The notes beneath the pieces were generated by a model that had not been told where the DNA came from, did not search any database, and saw only the letters and a list, made by a program, of their open reading frames with translations. A stretch of DNA of 64,000 bases from Streptomyces agglomeratus (GTDB taxonomy: Bacteria; Actinomycetota; Actinomycetes; Streptomycetales; Streptomycetaceae). A program made the translations under genes and the position numbers. Position 1 is the first letter of the stretch. Every line of letters begins with the position of its first letter. The DNA is taken from assembly GCF_001746415.1 (NCBI RefSeq), contig NZ_MEHJ01000001.1:62001-126000 (forward strand), given 5' to 3'. Below, in pieces: positions 51,777-60,215 of the stretch.

Positions 51777-54038
51777 ATGAACAAGGCGCGCTCCAAGGAC
51801 CGTGGCGATGAGGGTGAGCCGGATTCTGGCGTTTCTCGTCCTTCCGATGTGCTGCCTGGGCTGGACCGGGAACAACTTCGGGTGCTGCGCCAGGTCGGCC
51901 GGCAGTGGGGTCGGGTATCCCCACTCCTCGGGGTAGCACACCGGGCGCTTCCTGTTGACCCCGACTTGGGGGCGTTTCCCCCGGCGGCGGACATTCGCCC
52001 TACCCGGTTCGGCCAGCTTGTGCACATCACCCCGCTGGGCGGACATGCATCGGCCCAGGCGGCCGACGTCGCTGGAGAGATCCCTGGGTCGCGGATGGGC
52101 CGCATCGCCCGTCGCGCCCGTCGGGCGATGCTCGGAGCGCCTTTGAAGAGCACCGCCGTCGCGCGTGAGAGCATGCGCAAGCTGGTGGCGCTGCCAGTGC
52201 TCTCGGCTGATGCTCTGTCGTCGGTGGCCTACGGCCCCGAAGCGATGCTGGGCGTACTCGTGCTCGCGGGCACTGCTGGGCTGGCGTATTGCCTGCCGAT
52301 CGCTGCCGCCATTGCGTTTCTGATGCTGGCGGTGGGGGTGTCGTACCGGCAGACGATCCGCGCCTATCCCCATGGCGGCGGCTCGTACATCGTCGCCGGT
52401 GACAACCTGGGCCTTCTGCCGGGGCTGACGGCGGCGGGGGGCCTGCTGATCGACTACGTCCTGACCGTCGCGGTCTCGATCGCCTCCGGGATCGCCGCGA
52501 TCACCTCCGCTGTCCCCTCACTGGCGCCAGCTGCGGTCCCCATGGGCCTGGCCATGATCGCTTTGCTGCTCGTCGGGAACCTACGCGGGATCCGACAGGC
52601 CGGGGCGCTGTTCGCCGCACCTACCTACGCCTTCATCCTCGCGATGTTCGCTTTGATCATCAGCAGCCTGGCGGACGCCACGGAGCGCGGATTCCAGCCG
52701 GCCCCCACCCCACACCTGAACGCAGCCGAGGGCCTCGGAGTCCTGCTCGTCATGCGCGCCTTCGCCTCCGGCTCTACGGCCATGACCGGCATCGAGGCCA
52801 TCTCCAATGCTGTACCGGTCTTCCGGCCCGCTCGATGGCGCAACGCGCGCACCACCCTCACCTGGATGATCGGCCTGCTCATCGCCCTGTTTGCGGGTGT
52901 CGTCGCCATCGTTCACCTCAGCGGCGTCATTCCCAGCAGCAGCGAGACCGTACTGTCGCAACTCGCCCACCTGACCTTCGGTTCGGGCGCGATGTACGTG
53001 TTCGTCCAGGCGGCAACGGCGGCGGTCCTGCTCCTTGCGGCGAACACCGCCTACAACGATTTCCCGCGCGTGCTGTTCCTCCTCGCCCGCGACGACCACG
53101 CCCCTCACATCTTCCTCAGACAGGGCGATCGCCTGGCTTTCAGCAACGGCATCGCCCTGCTGTCGGCGGCTGCCGCCCTCGTCTACGTCGTATTCGACGG
53201 CAACACCAATTCGCTGATCCCGCTGTACGCCGTCGGCGTCTTCCTCGCCTTCAGTCTGTCGCAGGCCGGCATGGTGGTGCACTGGCGCCGCGTCCGCACC
53301 CCGCACTGGCGCAAGAGCCTCGCCTTCAACGCCACCGGGGCAGTGCTCTCCACCCTCGTCCTGATCACCGCCGCCATCACCAAGTTCACCGCCGGTGCCT
53401 GGGTCGCCCTCGTGGCCATCGGCCTGTTCTTCCTCCTGGCCACCCGCATCCGTCACCACTACCAAACGGTCGGCACAGCGCTCCGGCTGCACCCTGACAC
53501 AGTCGAAGCGCCCGACCGTACCCTCGCGCCGGCTCCTGCACCTCCACTGACTCCACCACACCCCACGGCCCAGCCCGAAGCCAGACGGACCGACCGCGAC
53601 GCAGAGGAAGCAGAAGAGGAGGAAACACCCCAGGCCATCCATCACCTGTCGGTCGTCGCCCTCGCCTCCCTCGACCTCGCCGGCCTGCGCGCCCTCGCCT
53701 ACGCAGCCTCACTCCAGCAGCCCACGCTCGCCCTCCACATCAGCCCCAGCGAGGAGGAAGCCCAGCGCTTCCGCGACTACTGGACCACCTGGGGCGACCA
53801 CGTGCCGCTGCACGTCGTCCTCTCCCCCTACCGCGCGATCACCGCGCCACTGATCCACTACATCGAGGCACTCCACCGCCAACGCCCCGACCTCACCATC
53901 ACCGTGATCCTCCCCGAGATCGTCACCCAGCACCTGCGCCACCGGCTCCTGCACAGCAAGGACGCCACCCGCCTCAGACACGCCCTGCGACCACTACCCA
54001 AGATCGTCATCACGAGCGTCCCCTTCCACGTCCCATAA
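51777..54038 (+). CDS. kimA: KimA-type K+/H+ symporter (APC superfamily)
   Basis: 753 codons if ATG 51777 is used. The transporter core starts near residue 118 (GAPLKSTAVARESMRKLVAL, PVLSADALSSVAYGPEAMLG), with GGGSYIVAGDNLGLLPGLTA, MTGIEAISNAVPVFRP, RVLFLLARDDHAPHIFLRQG and PLYAVGVFLAFSLSQAGMVV, strikingly like Bacillus subtilis KimA (formerly YdaO), a high-affinity K+ importer controlled by c-di-AMP. About 12 membrane helices are followed by a cytosolic domain (VVALASLDLAGLRALAYAAS, LHVVLSPYRAITAPLIHYIE). The first 105 residues are extra relative to KimA; a start at ATG 52095 (MGRIARRARRAMLGAPLKST) would give the usual length, so the extension is uncertain. I saw no ydaO-type riboswitch upstream. 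Confidence 0.85.
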   Translation: MNKARSKDRGDEGEPDSGVSRPSDVLPGLDREQLRVLRQVGRQWGRVSPLLGVAHRALPVDPDLGAFPPAADIRPTRFGQLVHITPLGGHASAQAADVAGEIPGSRMGRIARRARRAMLGAPLKSTAVARESMRKLVALPVLSADALSSVAYGPEAMLGVLVLAGTAGLAYCLPIAAAIAFLMLAVGVSYRQTIRAYPHGGGSYIVAGDNLGLLPGLTAAGGLLIDYVLTVAVSIASGIAAITSAVPSLAPAAVPMGLAMIALLLVGNLRGIRQAGALFAAPTYAFILAMFALIISSLADATERGFQPAPTPHLNAAEGLGVLLVMRAFASGSTAMTGIEAISNAVPVFRPARWRNARTTLTWMIGLLIALFAGVVAIVHLSGVIPSSSETVLSQLAHLTFGSGAMYVFVQAATAAVLLLAANTAYNDFPRVLFLLARDDHAPHIFLRQGDRLAFSNGIALLSAAAALVYVVFDGNTNSLIPLYAVGVFLAFSLSQAGMVVHWRRVRTPHWRKSLAFNATGAVLSTLVLITAAITKFTAGAWVALVAIGLFFLLATRIRHHYQTVGTALRLHPDTVEAPDRTLAPAPAPPLTPPHPTAQPEARRTDRDAEEAEEEETPQAIHHLSVVALASLDLAGLRALAYAASLQQPTLALHISPSEEEAQRFRDYWTTWGDHVPLHVVLSPYRAITAPLIHYIEALHRQRPDLTITVILPEIVTQHLRHRLLHSKDATRLRHALRPLPKIVITSVPFHVP

Positions 54039-54461
54039 GAAGGGGCCTGCCCAGCGGAGCAAGACTGACGATCACCGCCAAGCACCCGATGACGACGGCC
54101 CGCTGCTATGACGGGCAGCTGGCCGTCCGGCGCGCGGACTCGGCAGTGCCGTCATTTCTCTTCGACATTCACGAGCCAACTGATTGGCAACTGACTCCGG
54201 AACCAATCGACAATCGCTGTCCCTGAGATGTACGAAGCCACGTGGGAGTCCCCGCACCGTCGTGCCAGGGCGCACACAGGTTTTGGAGGACTGTGAAATG
54301 ACTGTTCGACCTGGGGTCTGGCTGTCGGACTAGAAGAACCGACGCGACCGCCTGAACGGCAGCAAACAGCGGAAGGCCCGGAGATCCTCTCGCCACGGGA
54401 TGAGTCGCGCATCGAGATCGCGCGACGGGCCTGCTTTCTCAGCCATGACGCCCTGGCCCTC
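54039..54461. other. no gene recognised
   Basis: 420 bp after kimA. The reading EEPTRPPERQQTAEGPEILS just before 54462 may be an upstream extension of the next gene without a start codon. Confidence 0.35.
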
Positions 54462-55168
54462 ATGCCGACAGCGTCCAAGACTTCGCCCGGTGACTTCCTG
54501 AGCGGAGCGCTGGAGTTGCGCAGGAAGCTCGACCGGCTGATCGATGCTGCCGTGATCGCGGAGCGGGAGTGCGGAAGCACCTGGGAGCAAATCGCCCAGG
54601 CCGCGCAGATGACCCGGCAGTCGGCCCACGAGAAGTGAGCCCCCCAAGTACGGGCCTGGGCGGCCACCGGTCGTCAAGTCCGACCGGCGCATCGACTGAG
54701 CGCTCCATGGACACTGCGCGCTGGCTCGACAGCCGATACAAGCGAATGTGGGCCGATGAGCCGCATGCTGTCACTGCAGGACTTGATGCCACCCGTCACC
54801 CCGGCACCGACGCCTATGAAGCCGCGCAAAGGAAGCGGGGCACAAGCCTGCACGCCAGGCTCCTGGAGCTGCGAGAGCAAGCCAAGGCGCTCGATGCCCA
54901 GTACCACGGGCTCAAGGACGCCGAAGACGAAGACGGTCTCCTCCGCCTGGCAGGCGTGCTCACCGCCACCGCCGCCAATCACGACGCCCGAGCCGCCGTC
55001 TACGACCAGCTCGTCACCGCCGAGCCCTCCCTGTCCGACGAACACCGCGGCGAGGCCGAGCATCACGCTGAGGACGGGCAGGTTCTCCGCCCCGCCCGGC
55101 GCTGCCTGCTGCCAGCCGTCCGAGTGCAACTGCTTGATAGGCGCCAGAGGCTCGCTCTCGTGTCGTAA
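54462..55168 (+). pseudogene. small helical regulator-like gene, premature stop and frameshift
   Basis: ATG 54462: PTASKTSPGDFLSGALELRR, KLDRLIDAAVIAERECGSTW, EQIAQAAQMTRQSAHEK, then TGA at 54636 where TGG (Trp) is expected, followed in phase by APQVRAWAATGR. After a further shift near 54660 the second frame reads STERSMDTARWLDSRYKRMW, ADEPHAVTAGLDATRHPGTD, then a long helix (LHARLLELREQAKALDAQYH). The first part contains a helix-turn-helix-like EQIAQAAQMTRQSAHEKW. Common small Streptomyces protein of unknown role, here broken twice. Confidence 0.55.
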
Positions 55169-55188
55169 GCTCTCGAGAGGCCTCATGG

Positions 55189-56424
55189 CTATAGGCGGAT
55201 GACGATGAGGGCGATGTCGTCGTCGGTGCCCTCTGCGACGAGGCGGTCCAGCAGCGCGTCGGCCAGCTGGTCGGGGGCGAGGGTGCTGACCTGGGCCAGG
55301 GCTGTGGTCAAGCGTGCCAGGCTGGCGTCGATATCCTCGTCACGGCGCTCGATGAGGCCGTCGGTATACATCACAAGGGTGTCCCCACGGGTGTAGGCGA
55401 GGCCGGCCTGGGGGCGGGGGACATGGTGGGGGCGGGCGCCGAGCGGCGGATCGGTCGCCTGGTCCAGCAGTTCAAAGGTCCCGTCAGGGTGGAGCAGGAC
55501 GGGAGGTGGGTGTCCGGCGCTGCTGTAGATGATCAGTCTGCTGCGGGTGTCGATGAGGACCTTCACCGCGGTTGCGGCCGTCGCGCCGTCCAGGGAGCGG
55601 GCGTACAGCCCGAGGACCTCCAGGGCCTGGGCGGGACTGGGAGTGGCACGGATGACCGCGCTCAGGGCGCTGCGGAGCATGCCCATGACGGCCGCGGCGT
55701 GCAGGCCGTGGCCGACAACGTCTCCGACCGCCGCGGCGTAGCGGTCGGGTGGCAGGTCGACGACGTCGTACCAGTCGCCGCACACGTTCAGTGATGCGGT
55801 CGCCGGCAGGTAGCGCACGGCGATGTTGTCGGTGTGGTGCTCCAGGTCGGGGGCGGAGAGCATGGCTTCCTGCAGGGCGACGGCGACCTGGCGTTCACGG
55901 GCGTGGGCCTCACGGAGTTCCAGGTTCAGGCGGTTCAGCTCGCCGGCCCGCGCGTACAGCTCGGCTGCCATCCCCTTCTCCCGCTCGGTGAACTCCTCGG
56001 TGAGCTGGCGTGCCAGGCGTGAGTGGACGAAGGCGGTGACGTCCTCGGCCCGTTGGACGATCCACCTCACCTTGCCGTCAGGCCCGAGAATCGGGGTGTG
56101 GATCTCGGACCACCATCGCTCCTCGAACCCGCCTGGCTGGTCGAGGGCGGGGATGTCGTACCGCTGCAGCACCAAGGTGTCCGATTGCCCAGTGTCCAGC
56201 ACCCGGCGCAGTGACGCCTTCAGGTCCTGTTGTGTGTCATCGAGGGTGCCGGGATTTGCAGGCAGGGCGTCGAAGAAATACTTCCCGATCAGCTGGTCTC
56301 TGGACCGGCCGGTGGTCTGCAGGTATGCCGTGTTGGCGTAGCGGATCACCAGGTCCGTGTCCAGCATGAGGTACGGGCTTGGTGTGGCGTCGAAGAACGC
56401 CGTGAAATCAATGTCGACTGTCAT
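55189..56424 (-). CDS. PAS-PP2C phosphatase (RsbU/SpoIIE type)
   Basis: 411 residues from ATG 56424, with GGAGAGC upstream. Residues 5 to 130: PAS domain (FFDATPSPYLMLDTDLVIRY, ANTAYLQTTGRSRDQLIGKY) with a PAC tail (WIVQRAEDVTAF). Residues 135 to 185: coiled coil (LTEEFTEREKGMAAELYARA). Residues 190 to 411: PP2C/SpoIIE domain with the metal-binding Asp in NVCGDWYDVVDLPPDRYAAA and VGDVVGHGLHAAAVMGMLRS, and in LVMYTDGLIERRDEDIDASL and GTDDDIALIVIRL. Such proteins dephosphorylate anti-sigma antagonist proteins in stress signalling. No partner genes adjacent. Confidence 0.9.
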   Translation of the reverse strand: MTVDIDFTAFFDATPSPYLMLDTDLVIRYANTAYLQTTGRSRDQLIGKYFFDALPANPGTLDDTQQDLKASLRRVLDTGQSDTLVLQRYDIPALDQPGGFEERWWSEIHTPILGPDGKVRWIVQRAEDVTAFVHSRLARQLTEEFTEREKGMAAELYARAGELNRLNLELREAHARERQVAVALQEAMLSAPDLEHHTDNIAVRYLPATASLNVCGDWYDVVDLPPDRYAAAVGDVVGHGLHAAAVMGMLRSALSAVIRATPSPAQALEVLGLYARSLDGATAATAVKVLIDTRSRLIIYSSAGHPPPVLLHPDGTFELLDQATDPPLGARPHHVPRPQAGLAYTRGDTLVMYTDGLIERRDEDIDASLARLTTALAQVSTLAPDQLADALLDRLVAEGTDDDIALIVIRL

Positions 56425-56562
56425 CACACGCTCTCCGTGACCTGTGAGCGCGACCGCCTGCACCTCCAATCTACGCACGATCCAGCCGCCGGGCTCAGGA
56501 GACGACCAAGACGTCAGCACAGGCCATAGCTACTACCGCGGGTTCTTGAAGCTTGCCCCCCA

Positions 56563-56803
56563 GGCATATCCGCCCCCGCAGACCCGCGTCGTGAGGGCCC
56601 TGCCCACCCCAGGGCCCTCACCCTCCTACCGGCCGGCAGCGCATGTGCTTCTCGCGCCCCCTGTCCGCCCGGGCTCCCGGGGGGAGCGCCATGAGGGTGT
56701 GACTTCCTCGGACGAGCAGAGTCAGGGGGCGGGACCACATCCGGCCGCCCACCTTGACGGCGCGGGCATGCACCCGGCGACGCGGGATCGACCAGGGGGC
56801 TGA
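56563..56803 (+). repeat. leader repeat, copy 2, with truncated paralogue of the 32428 gene
   Basis: GCATATCCGCC at 56563, a perfect 10-bp hairpin TGAGGGCCCT (56592-56601) / AGGGCCCTCA (56611-56620), CCGGCAGC, TGTGCTTCTC and CGCCCGGGCTC align with 32292-32427. A GTG at 56699 starts TSSDEQSQGAGPHPAAHLDG, which matches the first 12 residues of the 32428 product, and stops at 56803 after 34 codons. Confidence 0.5.
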
Positions 56804-57168
56804 TCGCCTTGTGTCTGAGCGCGCCTGCCGACCCTAGAAAATCGAACAAGAGTAGCATTCCTTGCAGTCAGTCACCGGCCCCGAGTAGTCGAAGGCTCGT
56901 TACACGTAGTCAGCGGCGCTCACGATGCGACTGAACAGGTCCCGCCAGTCCGCTGCGGGCAGTACCCGGGCGGCCCGGCACAGGTCGACTGGGTAGCCGA
57001 CGGCCAGGGACGCGGCGATCTCCAGTGCGGCGAGGTGCGGCCCCATGGCACCGGACTCCAGGTCGCCATCGTCGAGGGCGTCCGGTGAGCCGAGGAGGGC
57101 TAGGTGTTCTGCCCCGGGAGGTTGTGGACGGGTGAGCCATGTCTCGGCTGAGGGATCTTGAAATGGGT

Positions 57169-57223
57169 GAGGGCCTTCCGGTTCGGTGTGGATTGCGACG
57201 TCTACACCTACAGAAAGGCCCTC
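57169..57223 (+). promoter_or_regulatory. hairpin directly before IS481 transposase start
   Basis: GAGGGCCTT (57169-57177) and AAGGCCCTC (57215-57223) are perfect 9-bp arms; the GTG start codon follows at 57224. Same placement as in the IS5 element at 2050. Confidence 0.6.
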
Positions 57224-58177
57224 GTGCCCCACCGTAATGCACCCCTGACCGAGACCGGACGGCTGCGTCTTGCCCGTTGCGTGGTCGAGGACGGCTGGCC
57301 CCTGCGCCGGGCCGCCGAACGCTTCCAGGTCTCACCGACCACGGCCCAGCGCTGGGCCGACCGCTACCGCACACACGGCGAGGCCGGCATGAGGGATCTG
57401 TCCTCCCGCCCGCACACGAGCCCGCGCCGCACCCCGACCCGCACCGAACGGCGGATCATCAAGGTCCGCATCCTGCGCCGCTGGGGACCGGCCCGCATCG
57501 CAGGCCTGCTGCACCTGGTGCCCTCGACCGTGCACCGCGTCCTGACCCGCTACGGCCTGGCCCGCCTCACCCACCTGGACCGGGCCACCGGCCGCGTCAT
57601 ACGCCGCTACGAACGCGAGCGGCCCGGCGAACTGGTCCACGTCGACATCAAGAAACTCGGCAACATCCCCAACGGCGGCGGCCACAAGGTTCTCGGCAGA
57701 CAAGAAGGCCGCAGCAAACGGCGCGGGGCCGGCTACAGCTATATCCACACGGCCGTCGACGACCACTCCCGCCTGGCCTACAGCGAGATCCTCACCGACG
57801 AGAGGAAGGAGACCGCCACAGCCTTCTGGACCCGTGCCCACGCGTTCTTCACCCAAGCCGGAATCACCGTGGAGCGGGTCCTGACCGACAACGGCTCCTG
57901 CTACCGCTCACGAGACTGGCGCAACGTCCTCGCCGAGGCCGGGATCACCCACAAGCGCACCCGCCCCTACCGGCCCCAGACGAACGGCAAGGTCGAACGC
58001 CTGAACCGGACCCTGCTCGACGAATGGGCCTACGCCCGCCCCTACCGCTCCGAGCAGGAACGACGCGACGTCTTCCCCGAGTGGCTGCACACCTACAATC
58101 ACCACCGCGGACACACCGCGCTGAAGGGCCAACCCCCCGCCAGCCGCGTCCCCAACCTCACAGGGCAATACAGCTAG
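57224..58177 (+). CDS. IS481-family transposase
   Basis: 317 residues from GTG 57224 (PHRNAPLTETGRLRLARCVV). HTH region (AAERFQVSPTTAQRWADRYR), a second winged-helix part (RILRRWGPARIAGLLHLVPS), then the rve core with Asp in LVHVDIKKLGNIPNGGGHKV, Asp in VLTDNGSCYRSRDWRNVLAE and Glu in YRPQTNGKVERLNRTLLDEW. Intact. The 6-bp flanking duplication indicates a recent insertion. Confidence 0.92.
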   Translation: MPHRNAPLTETGRLRLARCVVEDGWPLRRAAERFQVSPTTAQRWADRYRTHGEAGMRDLSSRPHTSPRRTPTRTERRIIKVRILRRWGPARIAGLLHLVPSTVHRVLTRYGLARLTHLDRATGRVIRRYERERPGELVHVDIKKLGNIPNGGGHKVLGRQEGRSKRRGAGYSYIHTAVDDHSRLAYSEILTDERKETATAFWTRAHAFFTQAGITVERVLTDNGSCYRSRDWRNVLAEAGITHKRTRPYRPQTNGKVERLNRTLLDEWAYARPYRSEQERRDVFPEWLHTYNHHRGHTALKGQPPASRVPNLTGQYS

Positions 58178-58499
58178 GACCCGGTCCCAGTTGACTGATG
58201 CTGAGTCCTCGGTGCGGACCGGGGAGGCGGGCACGCTGTACCGGCCGTTGACGAGCTGCCACACCTGGGGGTCGACCGGCTGCTCGATGCTGCCGCTGAG
58301 GGCAGGGTCGTGAACAAACCGACGGAGCCAGTACCCGTCCCGGTAAAAGCCGAGTACGACTGTCGCTCGCCGCATCTGGAGATTTCCGACGCTGGCCGTG
58401 AGCCACCGCGCAAGCCGCACGCCCTCGGGCACGGCACGTCGCGGGGCAGGGAGATCATCAGTGTCCACTTCGAAGTCCATGCAGCCACCTTGGCGGCGC

Positions 58500-58690
58500 T
58501 ACGGGCCTAAGACACCAACACGCGCCACAGAGTTACCCGAAGAGGCTCCCGCAAGCGCGGCAAGACCATCGGCGGCGCGGGCGTCACGGACGACGCCATG
58601 CTCTCCATGGCCCTCCACTTGCGCGACCAGGAGATGAACCTGCGCGACATCGCCACCCGGCTCGTCATCACCACCGGCGCGAAAAAATGC
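58500..58690 (+). pseudogene. recombinase C-terminal fragment
   Basis: GKTIGGAGVTDDAMLSMALH, LRDQEMNLRDIATRLVITTG AKK resembles the DNA-binding tail of serine-recombinase family proteins. Nothing upstream continues it, and the end after GAKK is also abnormal. Confidence 0.45.
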
Positions 58691-58809
58691 TCCGCCCGGC
58701 CGGAGCCCTGGGAACCGGGCCCCGGCGGTCGGACAGATCAAAGCAAGGACAGCCCAGCAGGACGTCAGTCAGTGATTGGGTCACGACCACCGGGGACCCG
58801 GATATCACT

Positions 58810-59296
58810 ATGACTGTCGGTGATGATGCCGAGCCGCCGCACATGCGCGTACTCGTCTTCGTCCTTCCACTGCCAGCCGGTCAGGTCGGGGTCGACGACC
58901 AGGTCCACGGTCAGGTCGAAGGTGTCGAACCCCTCCGTCGTACGGCAGGTGGGACGCTCGAAGTTCACGTACCAGTTCCGCAGTCCGGCGCTCGTGTAGA
59001 AGGCGTTGACGCTGAACCACTCCGTCGGCGGCTTCCACAGCAGCAGCTCGATCTCCTGCCACACCGCGGCCGCGAGCTCCCACACACCGGTCGCCATCGC
59101 GTCGAACGCCTCCGTGCGCACCGACCGGTCGCCGTCGGTACGGGCCTTGACGTACAGAGCGCGCGCCCGGCGGGCAAGCGGCCACCAGGGCCTCGCTGGT
59201 GTCGGCGACGACGCGCAGCGCGTGCTCGCTCCACACCCGGCCGGAGCGGTGCACGTCGCGCCGTACGACCGTCTCGCCTGCCTTGAAGCTCTCCAT
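58810..59296 (-). pseudogene. DUF402-family protein, frameshifted and 3' truncated
   Basis: From ATG 59296: MESFKAGETVVRRDVHRSGR, VWSEHALRVVADTSEALVAA, CPPGAR, then a phase change near 59170 in a CGCGCGC run, and ALYVKARTDGDRSVRTEAFD, FSVNAFYTSAGLRNWYVNFE, TFDLTVDLVVDPDLTGWQWK, DEDEYAHVRRLGIITD. The Tyr/Asp-rich end (WKDEDEYAHVRRLGI) is the DUF402 signature, known from nucleoside di/triphosphate phosphatases. The last helix is missing beyond about 58810. Confidence 0.65.
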
Positions 59297-59580
59297 CAGG
59301 CCCTCCTCCGCGACGGCCCGCCCGGGACGTCTGGCGGGGTGGGCACCACCTCAGCGCAGCCTGGCCGGGCTGGGCAAGCCGCCGTTCGGGGCGGCTTGCC
59401 CAGGCTCCCCTTGGGCTTGCCCAGCAGCCGCGGCAGGCCGTACAGCCAGCCCGCCGCCACGTTCAGCGCGGTGCCGGCAGCGCTGCCAGAGGCCGGCGGT
59501 TCTCACCCTGGCCGGCAACCCGCCACACCGGCCGCTCGGGCCCGTGCGGGGTCAGCAGGGGCAGTGTCGTCGTCGCCACG

Positions 59581-59718
59581 GTGAGCCGCCAGTTCGGCCA
59601 CCCCGGCGGCATCTACCACGTCGCCGGATCCGCAACACTCAACTCCTCCTCGGTGACCGCCAACACCCCCACCAACTGCACCGGCAGCCCCTCACCCGTC
59701 CCCGGCTGCATCGGGTAG
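59581..59718 (+). pseudogene. C-terminal fragment of a repeat-rich secreted protein
   Basis: HPGGIYHVAGSATLNSSSVT, ANTPTNC, then GSPSPVPGCIG and stop. This matches the end of Streptomyces right-handed parallel beta-helix proteins (GGIYN...VTLNSSSVTGNTPDNC...PGC). Only about 45 codons remain. 59297-59580 before it is not recognisable. Confidence 0.4.
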
Positions 59719-60215
59719 CGCGCCCCCGACCCAGAGCTGTTCAGAGAGGGGCCCCTCACATGCTCGGTGGGGCCCGCTCCATGCGCCCTGTATGGCAGCC
59801 CGCGTGCTGCTGACCGGTCGTGCGGTCCAGGCCGAACCGGTCGACGCTCTCGCGTAGGGACTCGCCCGCGTCGAGCCAGGCGGTGGGACGTGGACTTCGC
59901 GCGGGGTGTCGATCAGGTCGGGGAAGCGTCCCTCGCGGTGGGCCTGGGCAGATGCCGGTACATCGAGGGTGTGTGCGGCAGCGCCTCCAGGCTGCCGGAC
60001 CGCCCGAGCGCAGAATGCGCCCACGGTCGCTGAAGGCACCACCGAAGCAAGCCCGTACACGAGAACAGCACACGGGTAGAAACTGGACGATCGCCCCCCC
60101 CCTCGCTCGCTGGCTGGTAACCTGCTGGTCTCGATCCGCAACCCTTGACTCTGCTCACCCCTGATGGCAAACGTCGCCCAGGATCAGGGTCGGGTGCAAG
60201 ATCTCCGCTCACGCG
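59719..60215. other. no intact gene
   Basis: The minus strand shows short protein-like pieces in different phases (FPDLIDTPREVHVPP, WLDAGESLRESVDRFGLDRT near 59820-59930) that may be a decayed gene. No start, no family. Confidence 0.3.

Larger units (their letters stand above)
57153..58199 (+). mobile_element. IS481-family element with 6-bp target duplication
   Basis: GCTGAG flanks the element at 57147-57152 and 58200-58205. Length 1047 bp, with one transposase gene. Terminal inverted repeats are weak (GATCTTGAAATGGGTG versus ATCAGTCAACTGGGAC from the other end), as is common for IS481. Confidence 0.75.
56900..58480 (-). pseudogene. hypothetical gene split by IS481
   Basis: N-terminal part, ATG 58480 to 58206: MDFEVDTDDLPAPRRAVPEG, VRLARWLTASVGNLQMRRAT, VVLGFYRDGYWLRRFVHDPA, VPASPVRTEDSA. 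C-terminal part, 57152 to 56900: ETWLTRPQPPGAEHLALLGS, DALDDGDLESGAMGPHLAAL, EIAASLAVGYPVDLCRAARV, LPAADWRDLFSRIVSAADYV. Removing the IS and one copy of the 6-bp duplication joins them in phase into a 175-residue protein. The all-helical C-terminal half looks like an immunity or HEAT-like protein common in Streptomyces. No function known. Confidence 0.7.

Noticed and set aside
51600..51777. Possible c-di-AMP (ydaO-type) riboswitch upstream of the KimA-like gene
   Set aside because: I could not find the conserved riboswitch blocks; a covariance search would be needed to exclude a divergent form.
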